Positions 13,824 through 26,070 of a stretch of DNA of 64,000 nucleotides are shown piece after piece. The stretch comes from Gerris lacustris (lineage: Eukaryota; Arthropoda; Insecta; Hemiptera; Gerridae), in NCBI GenBank assembly GCA_951217055.1, contig OX578277.1, forward strand, positions 71,651,455 through 71,715,454, written 5' to 3'. The translations under genes and the position numbers were made by a program. A model generated the notes under the pieces. It was not told the origin of the DNA. It did no database searches and saw nothing but the letters and a program-made list of their open reading frames with translations. The first letter of the stretch is position 1. Each line of letters begins with the position of its first letter.

Positions 13824-14936
13824 AGGCTAATGATTTTAGCTAGTGCATATTTGATTTTTTTTTTTTTTTTATACATAAACATTTTTTTTTCTTTTAAATT
13901 TCAGATAATATAAAGATGGGGTGAACAACAATAAATACAAACATTGAAAACTACCAATTAATGTAATAAGGAATATGTTACTTAAATTCTACAAATTGTT
14001 ATGAAGGGGCATTCCACAATGAAATATGTCACACATCCTACTTACATAAAAATAATATTAATGTAATGTAAGGGATAACAAATAAATATAAGTTTACCTT
14101 ATATTGAAACCCATGGTTTGCCTGCTAGGCAAGATGCAGAAAATCATTATTGTAGTTAACTATTTTTAGTGAAAGCAACAATTTTTATATAACCTTTTTA
14201 TTGCTAAGCCTCGGATAAGAATGGTAGCTTCGTAGCTCCTTCCTAAGCATAAGCTACAATATGAGTAACCAGTGAAGGCATTTGTGCTTATTAAAAATAC
14301 CAGAAAAGGTAGAAGTCTTTCACTATAAGAGAAAGTTATTGTTTTACGGTAATGTATGGCCATAATATGTGTAATCTAAAAACACATTTAAGCACATCTT
14401 GCTACACTAACAAGATTCATACTACATAGACTTAATCATTATTTTGTTACACAGACCTGATTTGCAATATGAAATTCAGATATTATTCACATTTTGTCTC
14501 ATAGATTAACTTGCCATGATAATATGCTGCGTGGAATAACCCCTTTTAGACAGACAAAATATGCAAGTATGTTGTCTTTGATATGTTCACTATAACTAAT
14601 CATCTTGAATATAATTTGTCTTTGTTTTTCCTCATTAATGAATTAATATACAAAAAGAATAGTACGTTTAATACACAAATCAATTTTAAATCCACTTGTT
14701 ATAAAAACAAACTAAATGTATTATTTAGAAAGAATGCTCCCAATATACATTAATTGGTTAATATTAAAACAAATTTTACACTTATCTGAAACTAGTAAAT
14801 ATGCACAAGGCCATAATTGTTTTGTTAACTCTTTCTTATAATTATAAGAATAAATTAGTAAAATAAAAACAACAAAAAAACAAAATATCTATGTACATAT
14901 ACTATAAATTCTTATGTACTTTACAAAATCTTATTT

Positions 14937-14939
<3 letters not shown>

Positions 14940-15027
<88 letters not shown>
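14940..15027. repeat. (AT)n tract
   Basis: About 88 bp of AT dinucleotides. Confidence 0.95.
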
Positions 15028-15029
<2 letters not shown>

Positions 15030-16339
15030 TTAATAATTTAACTAATTAAAACTAAAAAAAAAATTAGTTTAAATTATTATAATTAATAATTAAAAAGGGT
15101 GATGTTACATATTTTTTAAATTATACCAAAGGGTGATCACAGTTAATGTAAATATCACTCGATCTTTATATCTCTCCATATTTCATATTTTAATAAATTT
15201 CTCCATTTACCGCTTTTCATCAATTATTTCACACGAGGAACCATATTTTATTTTAAACATTTATTATTATGAATAATTTAAAAAAAAAAATTACTTTATT
15301 AAAATCAATACATGACACATTCCGATTATGTTTCATCTGTGAGCTTAAACTAAAAAAATTCATGCATTATGATTCCTTTATTTCTGTTTCAATATGGAAA
15401 GCAGATAACAATAATTGGTTTAATCAAATAGAAAAAATAGATTTATACTTTTTTCATATCTGTCATGATTATTATATACAGCTCGTTTTAACAATAATTT
15501 TTTTCAAGATTATATAAGTAAATTTTAATTTTTAAAATTAAAACACGATTGTTTCACCACAAAATTTGTTAATTTGAAGAATTTTTTGTTACATAGGATT
15601 ATAAACTGAAAGTCTTGGAACTACTGACTCATTTCTAAGCTCCTGGATTCAGTTAACAACAAATAGCCTTCATATGATCTTTCAACTTATTAGATATTTC
15701 TATTGAAATCAAAATACATTTTAGTATCTTTAATAGTGAAATAAAATGAAATATTTCACTATTATAAATAGTAAAATATATTAATTAAATTATAAGAAAC
15801 TAATATAAATGATAAAGGGAACAATGATTATTATTGCTGAGAAATAAGACAATTCTTTAAAAAAGTAAAATTTGTGTACATTTAAAAAGTTGTGATATGA
15901 AAAATAAAACAACTGCAACAATATGAATAAAATAGGAGTAAAAATAGAACCATAAAAAATAATGGTTAGGGACACTGATAATAACATAAAGTTTATACTA
16001 AAAATTATTGTTTAGAATTCAGATAAAAAAGTAAATAAGTAAAACATCTGCAATCCAAATGTATAAATTGGACTATAAAATGATACAATATTGCTAAAGT
16101 TAAATGCAATAATTTATTATTATTATTTGTAAATAATAAAATTGAAAAGATACAACTTTTCAGGCCATAAAATAAATTCTTCAAAATTATTTCTTAAACA
16201 TTTTTTTATTGCTTTTTTATCATTATTGTTAGAACGAGATTTAGTTGAAATAGTACATAAACACATATTTCTGTACAAATGTGTCATGTATAATTATGAA
16301 GTGTGTAATAAACATAATGTATTGTCTTCATTTCGATTT

Positions 16340-16416
16340 AAAATAAAGTTTTTTTTATTTATTTATTTATGCAATTTATTTGCATAAGCAATAACTGAAA
16401 TATCAGTTGACCAAAC
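16340..16416 (-). other. Possible terminal exon with 3' UTR (weak)
   Basis: A good acceptor (TTTTTTTTCTGTTTCAG) on the minus strand is followed by sequence that, joined in phase 1, would add three residues and a TGA stop. Several AATAAA-type signals lie at about 16345-16370. This would end the gene neatly, but AT-rich DNA makes such signals common. MBD5-type proteins often end in a PWWP domain that is not seen here, so the true end may lie elsewhere. Confidence 0.22.
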
Positions 16417-17044
16417 CTGAAACAGAAAAAAAATAACGCAAACTATTAATTCAAAGATACATCTAAATCAATAGGTTCGTTCCAACAGAGCCTCGGACGG
16501 TTCTAGAACTGCCGGGAGCATGCGCAGTATCGAAAGACCGTTCCTACACGCTTCTCGGACGGTTCTGGAACTTTTAGTCCCGTGTTCCAACAGAAGGACG
16601 AACGGTTCTGGGACAGTCCTAGAACCGTGAAAACAGTTCCCGGACTGAAGCAGGAACTCGACCAGAACTACTAATACTAATATACGGAGGCGTGTAGGTT
16701 ACACTACTACTACTGTTCAACTATAACCTAACATTTGTTTTCGTTTCTTTTCTTGATATTTCTGTTTGCTAGCGTGTTTTGTTTCTCTCTCCACAGTTAA
16801 TATATTATACTACTTCTTTCTTCTTTACGTATTATTTTTTATCATGATAGTATATTTGGAATAATAAAATATAATTTATATTTTATATTATTAAGGTGAC
16901 CAGATTTCTCTAAACTAAATTACGGACAGAAAACAAAAAGGTAACAATATTTTTTTTTAAATAATAAATATATACATTTATATGGAAAAAAATATCATTT
17001 AAAATTTAAATACAACTTATTATAAAAAATTAAAAATTATTATT

Positions 17045-17480
17045 ACTTTTTACTTTCTCATATAAAGAGAAAGTATTGTGATGGCGCGATAATTCGATTT
17101 TGATGGATTTACACGTTTTGAGGTCCCCTGAGTCCAAAAGTGGTTTTAGAAATGTCTGTCTGACTGTCTGTCTGTCGTCTGTGCAGACGCGTGGAGCCTA
17201 AACTACTGGGCCGATTTTGATGAAATTTGGCACACAGCTTCAGAAAAATCATAACCCGAGGCGAAATCGAGAAATGAATTTTAGCCCCAATAGAATTTAG
17301 GGGCGCTACCCCCAAAACTCTGAAAAATCGTGAAAAAAAATTATTTCTCGAATAACAGTTCCGACGATTTTGATTAAAAAATTCTAAAATGTAGTCCATT
17401 TAAATACGAATCTAACGATATAAGCCGCTTTCTCGGGAAAAATCTAGTTATGGAGATATTGAAACAATTCAAACAAAGAT
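17045..17480 (+). repeat. Family A repeat, copy 2
   Basis: Starts TTACTTTCTCATATAAAGAG, a 9-bp stem with a 7-base loop. The tract GTCTGTCTGACTGTCTGTCT is followed by CTACTGGGCCGATTTTGATG. It is nested in the TTAA-flanked element. Confidence 0.7.
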
Positions 17481-17585
17481 ATGATAACATCTTCCTATTC
17501 ATCTTTAGCGTTCTTCTTATCAAAATGTCGAGAGAAGATGAAAAACTACGCAACAAATCAAAATATTTCTACAATACTAAACACT

Positions 17586-17732
17586 TTGTACCAATGCAGA
17601 GTTAGTGCGTTGACAGAGCGGGAAAGTAAAAAAATGGAGTGGAGAGCCAATGAGAGCTCAGGATTTGAAAATCCTCTTAGGATTTTAAAAATCCCGCACT
17701 ATCAACGCACTAACTCTGAATTTGGTACAGAT
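17586..17732. mobile_element. Small foldback MITE
   Basis: About 147 bp with inverted ends TGTACCAATGCAGAGTTAGT (left) and TGTACCAAATTCAGAGTTAG (right, reversed). It lies inside the TTAA element and shows no coding. Confidence 0.6.
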
Positions 17733-19156
17733 TGTTAGTCATATTTTATTTCAAAAAGTGCTTTTTATACATTAATTTTATAAAACCTCAGAATTACGGA
17801 CAAATTCGGGAATTTTTCTAAAATTCCGGACAAATCAGCGTCCGTATACGGACAAAAAAAAATTCCGGACAAATTGTTGAAATTACGGACTGTCCGTAAA
17901 AATTACGTACGTCTGGTCACCTTAATATTATTTATTCCTCTTGATAATTAAAATTTCTCATAGCGACTTTGAGTCCTTTATAAGAATTACCTCCGATCTT
18001 TTTGTCTGTACATCAACCGATGATTTACAGACTAAAAACAAAAACCCGGATAAATTGTTCTTATAATTTTCTTTTTTGTAGTTTTGAACCCTTTATTTGT
18101 AAATATTTCTTAATGTGTGGTTGACATTTTCTTATATGAGGGTTTATTTTTAATAAACCAAGATAAAATTCACATTTTATCATCCGAAACTTGATTCCGA
18201 GATCTCTGTGAAGGAGGGGTCTTACGAACCTGGGGATATCATTAAAATCAGTTTTATATACGTCTGTGTATGTACGTTCGTATGTAACTAAACCATTAAT
18301 AACATATCGCTTCAAGATATATCGTATTGAGATGCGGTCTGCGACATTTTTTTCAACTTTTGTCGGAAAAACTGATGGCGACAAACCCAAACATCGTAGC
18401 TCACGACGTTTCGGAAATGTAGTCACTTAAGCACGAAATAGGTCTGTCGACGATAACTTCAGTAGACATTAGACATTATTTTATTTCTATTTTGATTGGG
18501 GTATTTATGTGTCCTATTTGGTAGATTGTACCTATACTTTTTGGGCACAAGCAGTTTTGGAGATATGGGCATTTTAATGTTTTTACTTCCATGAAAATGG
18601 GTGTAAATACTGAGTTCTCTCTTGATCGCATATTGACTCTACAACATTTCATGGAAGTCATGTGTGGGATTTCCACACCGGTACTTTTTATATGATTTAA
18701 CAGTTAATGTTTAAAAAAATTACAATTTATACAAACAAATTTTTAATAGGCAACTGAAAGTAAAAGACAGGATTGTTACGAGCCTGACGATCCCAAATGT
18801 GAGACCGAAATATAATCATTAAGAAATGACAGTGTGATAAATTTGTAACTTTAAAAACGATTTGCCCCAATGTGCATTCTTATAAACTTTGTTGAGTTTA
18901 ACAATAGAATATGTTCACGTAAGTAATCCATTTCTGAGTGAACATAAACAAAACAAGTGGAGAGATACGAAGAGGAAAATAAAAACAAGATAAAGAGAGG
19001 TAACATAAAGGTTGCAGTTCTGAAAGAGTTCTAAAATTGTTCCAACAGGCTCCTCTTTTTGAATCAGTTCTGAACCAGTCCTCATAGATGCATGCGCATT
19101 AAAAAATCCTAAACTGGTTCTAGAACCGTTCTGGAATTGGCTGTTGGAACAAACCT

Positions 19157-20259
19157 AATGTGAATCAAGAAAATGGCATGACAATAATTTAAAATGTCGA
19201 GTAAAAGTATCATCCAAGATTTCACTTGGAAAATAAAAGTAAAATCAGTATGACAACTGAAACAAAATCTTCTCAAATACATAGTAAAAAAGACCAGTCA
19301 TGCACCATGACGTAATGAGCGAATTTTCAAAGAAATCAGCATGTTATTGGCTTATGATAATATAGGAAAATTTTGGTTTAGAATTTGGATGGATGAAAAA
19401 AAAAATTGGTACACAGGGGTACGGGGTACAAAAGTCAAAATAGTATTTTCCCTTCAAGATGCATGTCGTTGGAAAGCTCTTTAAGAGTACAGTAATTGTT
19501 GTTATCTATACTTTTGTCATATTTTTATATAAGAGGGGGAAAAATGGAAAAAACACGTTTTTATGCTATTTTTGACCTTAAATTGTCAAAATTTGACCCC
19601 TAAATGAACTCCAAAAATTCTGGCCAACTCATCCTTTCTTTTGATATTATTGACATTTTAAAATTTGTTAGGATTTTTTAAGTGCATCCTAGCATGAGAT
19701 ATCGTCTGGAGTGACACATACATACATACATATTCATAGTACATAAAAAAAAGAAAGCACATATCTTTGGTGAGGATTTGACTGACCATCCCATGCCTCT
19801 TAGTGTGAAAGCTCTCGTTTAAATCCATTGACTGTCGTCTGACCATCCCTAGAGTGTGAAACAACCTTAAGACTTACTGTGAGTAATTCTCACTTATCTT
19901 ATTACTTAAAAAAAAACAAATCTGAAAACTAATCCCCGCAACTTTTGTAATACTTCGGAGGTGATATAAAATTAAATTACCTAACTTTAAACACCAACTT
20001 AAGTGTTGTACAAGCTAGAATCCTGATGAACTTTTACACAGTTGTTAGTTATAAAAAAAACAAAAACTACAAAATGGCTTCCTCTTCACCAATCTATGTT
20101 TATATGCTAGATTTTTTCTGTTTAAATAGAATAAAAATTGTGTTTAACAAATTTGTTATTTACTTAATATAATAACCACCAATTTATAATTTTTTAGAAA
20201 AAAGTGTTAATCTTGTAGATGTTCTAATTTAAATTATAAATAAGAAAAGAGAAACAAAC
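19157..20259. other. Probable intron, no further gene seen
   Basis: Between the nested Harbinger-like element and the last certain exon. It contains repeat-like text around 19380-19640 but no defined ends. Confidence 0.45.
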
Positions 20260-20335
20260 CATCAGACTCATTAAGTGCTCCTAAATGTGAGCCATCAGAT
20301 GTAGTCGTACATAGCATTTTACCAGAACAGTCATC
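20260..20335 (-). CDS. sba: Small exon, phase 0 to 1
   Basis: The acceptor TTGTGCTGTTTAG precedes GATGACTGTTCTGG, and the donor is CTGATG/GTTTGT. The 76-bp exon encodes DDCSGKMLCTTTSDGSHLGA followed by LNESDG and leaves in phase 1. It is short, so it is supported only by the strong acceptor, the open frame and the phase match with the upstream exon. No downstream exon is certain; see the candidate at 16416. Confidence 0.6.
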
Positions 20336-23300
20336 CTAAACAGCACAACAAAAACATCAATTAATGAAAATCCTTAATTGAGGGTGATTAACATTAACAG
20401 GTCACATAAATGTCATTGTAATCTGAAAACACATTACATTGACTTTTGCACCTTCCCACATAATTTGTGTTTAAGTGCCACTAGAGTGCACGAAAGAAGA
20501 ATGCCACTTTAGTAGTGTATACCTAGATGAATTGGTGTTCAGTCAGATCATAATACTGCTTGTTAAAAATGTGACAAGCAAGTAGTCTAACCATTAAGTA
20601 ATAGAAAACAGTAAAATATATGAGGGTTGGTCAATAAGTAAGGTCTCCAACACACTAGCTTAAGCTGACAATGTCGGACGAAAGAGGTGGCAACACTGCA
20701 GTGTCCTGTCATCCCCCCTCTCCTTTCAAACGAACTATCACTGAATCCTTTGAACCTTTTAGTTTGCCAACTAGAGCTGTTTGAAATGGATCTCCTGATT
20801 TCCATCCCTGCCAAGTGCGGCCTCCGCGAAGTCATATGGTCTCTACAGCAAAAGATGTTCACAGACAGCTTTGTAAAGAGATACATTGGAGAAACTATTC
20901 AAAATTTAGAAAGCAGGATAAAGCAACACGTATATGATATACAAGCAAAAAACGGAAAAACTGCGATTGCCCTTCACTCGACAAATGAAGGCCATCAAAT
21001 AAATAAAGACAGTATAAAAATCCTAGATATAGAAAGAAATGATACCAAAAGAAAGTACCTTGAGGCTGCATACATTTCTATGACTGCAAATTCAATAAAC
21101 TTTAAAAATGATTCGAAAGACATCAATAAATATTATGCTGCCATCTTAAATATAAAATAATAGCAGTCATAATAAATTTACCTCAACTTTTCTAGTCATT
21201 TATACTTTTAAACTTTATTTCTACACGAACTCAAAATTACCCGCCCATCCAATTTTTATAACTTATTAACTCCTAAACAATAATTACAAACGATTTTTTT
21301 TTGCCTATTACTCAATTAAAAAACTTCAAACATAAAAATAATAATAAAATAAAAATAATATGTATAAATATAGTTAAAAACAAATCTCCCGCCAAAATCT
21401 AGTTCTATAATACATAAATTAATGCATTGAAAATTACAATTACCTTATAAAATAAATATATATAATAACATATTATAATAGTAAAATAAAATAATTATAT
21501 AATTAAAAATAATATTTAATCAACTATCAGAAACTGATTTCCTTGACGAAGGTTTCAACTTGGTTACCAGATTTTAAGTGTTTTTTGACTGTGATTGTGA
21601 TGTTATTTTTTATTATTTTTATATGTTTTAGTTAAATTTAGCTAAATGACTGTGATAGTTAGTGAAAACTACCTTTGTAACTTTATTTATATACCTACAT
21701 ATTTTAAGATATTTTGATTCGATTTTTAACATTATGTGAAACTATTACTGATTATGATTAGGTAAGACGCTTTTTATATTTGTTAAATTCTTCATGTTTC
21801 ATGATGTACTTTTACACAAATGATTATATTTATGAGTTCTTATTGATGTTTTAGGCATGATTATGCCCCGGAGGGGGGCGAAATATAGCCTGTTTATGCA
21901 GTGATCTTCATATTTTTACACCCTATATGACCCAACTAAGTATTAACATTGATAAAATAGGGACATCTAGAAAACTTATGAATCTAAATTAGCAGGTCAA
22001 GCTAGCTAACTGGAAGAAAGATGGAGGAAAAAAACATCATCAAGAACCTCAATATCAACATTAAGAACCTAATTGATGTACAACATTGTCTTATTGACAA
22101 ACATTTTTGGAATGTAAAACACTTAAGTATAAAGCTATGTAAAATAAAATCGAGAATAACCTACTTACATGAACATAAAAATAGTAATAATATCCCACGT
22201 CATGTAACTCAAGCCATACACAGAATAAAATATATTTTTGATAGAACTTTTTTAGATAATCAAAAACCCAACTTTTTCACTAATCTAACAGAGAACGTTA
22301 TTAACCTAGAAATAAAACAGTCATACTGGAAGAAATACAAACTAATAACTGAATTGGATATAAACTACAAGGTGATAAAAAAGGAATATCCATTAACCTT
22401 TGAATTGTTTAAAGAAATTATGACATCTTTTGAATCCAAATATGAGAGATACCTAAATACTAATCTTAGGAAGAAGATAAACAACAGGAATAATACAGAT
22501 AGAAACCATAACAAACTAGATATAAATAATCAACTACTAATTTATAATTCCCTATATAAAAATGAATGGTTCCTAAATTTAACTGATTATAACGTACCTA
22601 ATAACATTAAAAACTTTTTATCCCTAGGACATAACTTTAATTTACCCCATAACAAAAATAATAAAGATATACTTAAATTAATAATAGATATAGAGGAATG
22701 TTTGAATAAACTAAAGACAAGTGATAACCATAAAAATGCTCTTCGTAGTCATCTAATTAACAAAATAATGAATTTTCAACATAATATAAAATCTAAAAAT
22801 TTCCCTACCGGCTCTGTGGAAAAACAAATAATAATAGACGCTAAACAAACCAAAATGTTCCTAAAACAGAATCCGAATATCATAATAACTAGAGCAGATA
22901 AAACCAACATTACAACAATCATGACAAAAGATATGTATGAAGAGAAAATGAAATTATTACTAAGCGATAACAACCAATATAGACAAATAAGATGCAACCC
23001 TGAAAATAAGCTTGAAGATATAAAAAAAGAATACAAAAAATTATTGCAAAAACTACTTGATAAGAAATTTATAAATAAAGAGGAAAAAACTAAACTTAAC
23101 ATAAATAATTGTAACTTTGCAAAAATTTACGGCCTTCCGAAAACGCATAAAAATAATATCCCTCTCAGACCTATAGTCAGTAATAACAATGCCCCCACGG
23201 AAAAATTGACTAAACTGATAAACCCCACATTGAACAATCTTTGTAAAAACAACCCGTATGATTTTAAAAATTCTGCTGACTTAAGAAATGCTTTAAAAAA

Positions 23301-26037
23301 TATAACCTTAGACAATGATGAAGAAATTATATCACTTGATATTAAATCCTTGTTTACCAGCATCCCACTACAGGAAGTTTATAAAATTATCCAAAGCAAT
23401 TGGGACCTAATACTCCCGCATACCAACATCAAATGTAAGAATACATACCTCGAAGTTTTAAAATTCATATGTGGAAACAATTACTTTCTATACAATAATA
23501 ACCTTTACAGACAACTTAACGGCACCCCCATGGGTAGTACTATATCTACCAATCTTAGCGGCATCTTCACTAATGAGCTTATTAATCAAATTATCATAAA
23601 ATTAAAATGTAAACCTAAATTCATCGGCAAATATGTAGACGACCTTTTACTAATAACCAAAAAACCATATACTGAAGAAACTTTTAATTTATTTAATAAT
23701 CATAATAAAAACATTTCATTCACAATAGAAAAAGAAAATAATAATAAAATTAATTACTTAGACCTAACCCTAATAAAAGAAGAGAATGGACATATTTCCA
23801 CTATCTGGTACGAAAAAGATATTAAAAATGGTTTATTCTTAAATTATCTTTCACAACACCCCTTCTACCAAAAAAGAAATTCTATAGTAAATTTAATGAA
23901 AAAATCCATTTCTATTACTGATAATAAATTTATACCTACTCTAAAAAATATGATATATAAAAAACTTGAAAAAAATAGTTATCCCCGAAACCTCATAAAT
24001 AAATGTTGGCACATAGCATTAACCAATACGGCAAGTACCTCCAGTATAGATAATCCCCTTATATATAAATCCCTCACTTACATTAAAGGCCTATCTGAGA
24101 ATATACAGAATACTTTTAAACAATTCGACTGTGATAACTTAAAATTTGGACTAAGACCTATGAATAAAATTAAAAGCAATTTCCACCATAACTTGAAAGA
24201 TAAAACAGAACTTTTAAAAAAAACCAATGTGATTTATAAAATAGATTGTAAAGATTGTAACAAAGTATACATTGGAGAAACTATTCAAAATTTAGAAAGC
24301 AGGATAAAGCAACACGTATATGATATACAAGCAAAAAACGGAAAAACTGCGATTGCCCTTCACTCGACAAATGAAGGCCATCAAATAAATAAAGACAGTA
24401 TAAAAATCCTAGATATAGAAAGAAATGATACCAAAAGAAAGTACCTTGAGGCTGCATACATTTCTATGACTGCAAATTCAATAAACTTTAAAAATGATTC
24501 GAAAGACATCAATAAATATTATGCTGCCATCTTAAATATAAAATAATAGCAGTCATAATAAATTTACCTCAACTTTTCTAGTCATTTATACTTTTAAACT
24601 TTATTTCTACACGAACTCAAAATTACCCGCCCATCCAATTTTTATAACTTATTAACTCCTAAACAATAATTACAAACGATTTTTTTTGCCTATTACTCAA
24701 TTAAAAAACTTCAAACATAAAAATAATAATAAAATAAAAATAATATGTATAAATATAGTTAAAAACAAATCTCCCGCCAAAATCTAGTTCTATAATACAT
24801 AAATTAATGCATTGAAAATTACAATTACCTTATAAAATAAATATATATAATAACATATTATAATAGTAAAATAAAATAATTATATAATTAAAAATAATAT
24901 TTAATCAACTATCAGAAACTGATTTCCTTGACGAAGGTTTCAACTTGGTTACCAGATTTTAAGTGTTTTTTGACTGTGATTGTGATGTTATTTTTTATTA
25001 TTTTTATATGTTTTAGTTAAATTTAGCTAAATGACTGTGATAGTTAGTGAAAACTACCTTTGTAACTTTATTTATATACCTACATATTTTAAGATATTTT
25101 GATTCGATTTTTAACATTATGTGAAACTATTACTGATTATGATTAGGTAAGACGCTTTTTATATTTGTTAAATTCTTCATGTTTCATGATGTACTTTTAC
25201 ACAAATGATTATATTTATGAGTTCTTATTGATGTTTTAGGCATGATTATGCCCCGGAGGGGGGCGAAATATAGCCTGTTTATGCAGTGATCTTCATATTT
25301 TTACACCCTATATGACCCAACTAAGTATTAACAGCTTTGTAAAGTTTATGGAGAGGGTTGGATATAAAAAATGTGCGTAAATGTGTGCATGAGTTTCGAC
25401 AGGGCCGGAAGAATGTTCATGTTGAAGAGCGAAGTAGGAGACCAACAACATCCGTCATAGATGAGATGGCGGCAAAAGTTGATGAATTAGTGCAACAAGA
25501 TCAACTTGTAACTACTCATGAACTGTTTATTGCTCTCTAGCATTTATAAAGGTTCCATACAGACCATTTTGAATGACAAATTGATGTTCCATAAGGTTTG
25601 TGTGAGGTGGGTTCCAAAGCGGGCATGTTGACAAAAGGTGGGTCACTACTGCATGACAACGCCCGCCCTCATGTGGCAAATTCCACAAAAAAACTTCTAA
25701 TTAAGTTTGGTTGGGACATAGTGACTCATCCACTTTACAGTCCAGACTTGGCACCTAGTGATTACCATCTTTTCACCTCCATTAAAGAACACTTGGGAGG
25801 CCAACGCTTTGATAATGATGAATAAGTCAAGGAAGAGCGCAAAGCTGGCTTAGTGACCTGGCAGGAGATTTCTTTGACACTGGTATTAAAAGTAGCCTGA
25901 ATGGCGGGAGATTTCTTTGAGACTGGTATTAAAAAGTTGCCTGAAAGACTCCAAAAGTGCTTGGGTCAGGAAGATTATGTTGAGAAATGGTTGGTAGTTG
26001 TCCTACAAAATAATTTTTTTTATATTTTTTATACATG

Positions 26038-26070
<33 letters not shown>

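Larger units (their letters stand above)
9910..16339. other. No gene seen; AT-rich with (AT)n and homopolymers
   Basis: Apart from (AT)n tracts and a G-run I see nothing supported. Open frames here (12647, 14166, 15269, 15790) are AT-rich and have no domain. Confidence 0.5.
16895..17921. mobile_element. TTAA-flanked nested DNA element (piggyBac/Kolobok type)
   Basis: TTAA flanks both ends (16891-16894 and 17922-17925). The terminal repeats read GGTGACCAGA on each side, followed by AATT and ACGGACAG. TTAA duplication is typical of piggyBac and Kolobok. It contains no transposase; inside are a family A repeat (about 17045-17480) and a small foldback element (17586-17732). Confidence 0.6.
16473..19156. 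mobile_element. PIF/Harbinger-like DNA transposon hosting nested elements
   Basis: The ends are imperfect inverted repeats starting AGGTTCGTTCCAACAG (left) and AGGTTTGTTCCAACAG (right, reversed). Further in, both share GGTTCTAGAAC and GCATGCGCA. A 3-bp duplication AAT flanks both sides, fitting Harbinger-type insertion. The GC-rich end contrasts with its surroundings. It holds a TTAA-flanked element at 16895-17921. Minus-strand open stretches at 18061-18426 and 18476-18676 show no recognisable domain. Confidence 0.65.
20879..25330 (+). mobile_element. Penelope-like element with partial tandem copy (pLTR arrangement)
   Basis: An upstream 3'-end fragment (20881-21947) is followed directly by a full copy ending at about 25330. 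The fragment and the matching end of the full copy (24267-25332) appear identical except for one base in a T-run (9 versus 8). This head-to-tail partial copy is the usual pseudo-LTR form of Penelope-like elements. The insert is flanked by a target duplication of up to 14 bp (ACAGCTTTGTAAAG at 20865-20878 and 25331-25344), with 2-3 bp uncertain because the element end shares bases with it. It lies within the mariner. Confidence 0.93.
20786..25826 (+). pseudogene. Mariner transposase remnant
   Basis: The likely start is at 20786 (MDLLISIPAKCGLREVIWSL), with the N-terminal helix-turn-helix region running to the interruption at about 20878. It resumes at 25345, with frame damage, as DIKNVRKCVHEFRQGRKNVH. 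After about 25540 the central part with the first catalytic Asp is deleted. The C-terminal part (25634-25826) keeps LHDNARPHVA and HPLYSPDLAPSDYHLF, with 34 residues between the two Asp, the mariner D34D spacing. Stops, frameshifts and the lost first Asp mean it cannot be active. Confidence 0.85.

Noticed and set aside
18061..18676. Two minus-strand frames (121 and 66 codons)
   Set aside because: They lie in the Harbinger-like element but show no recognisable transposase motif; left unassigned.
20687..21160. A 157-codon fusion of mariner and Penelope sequence
   Set aside because: It is a chance join at the insertion site; the mariner frame is lost before it.
22776..23363. Two minus-strand frames
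   Set aside because: Shadows of the Penelope-like reverse transcriptase.
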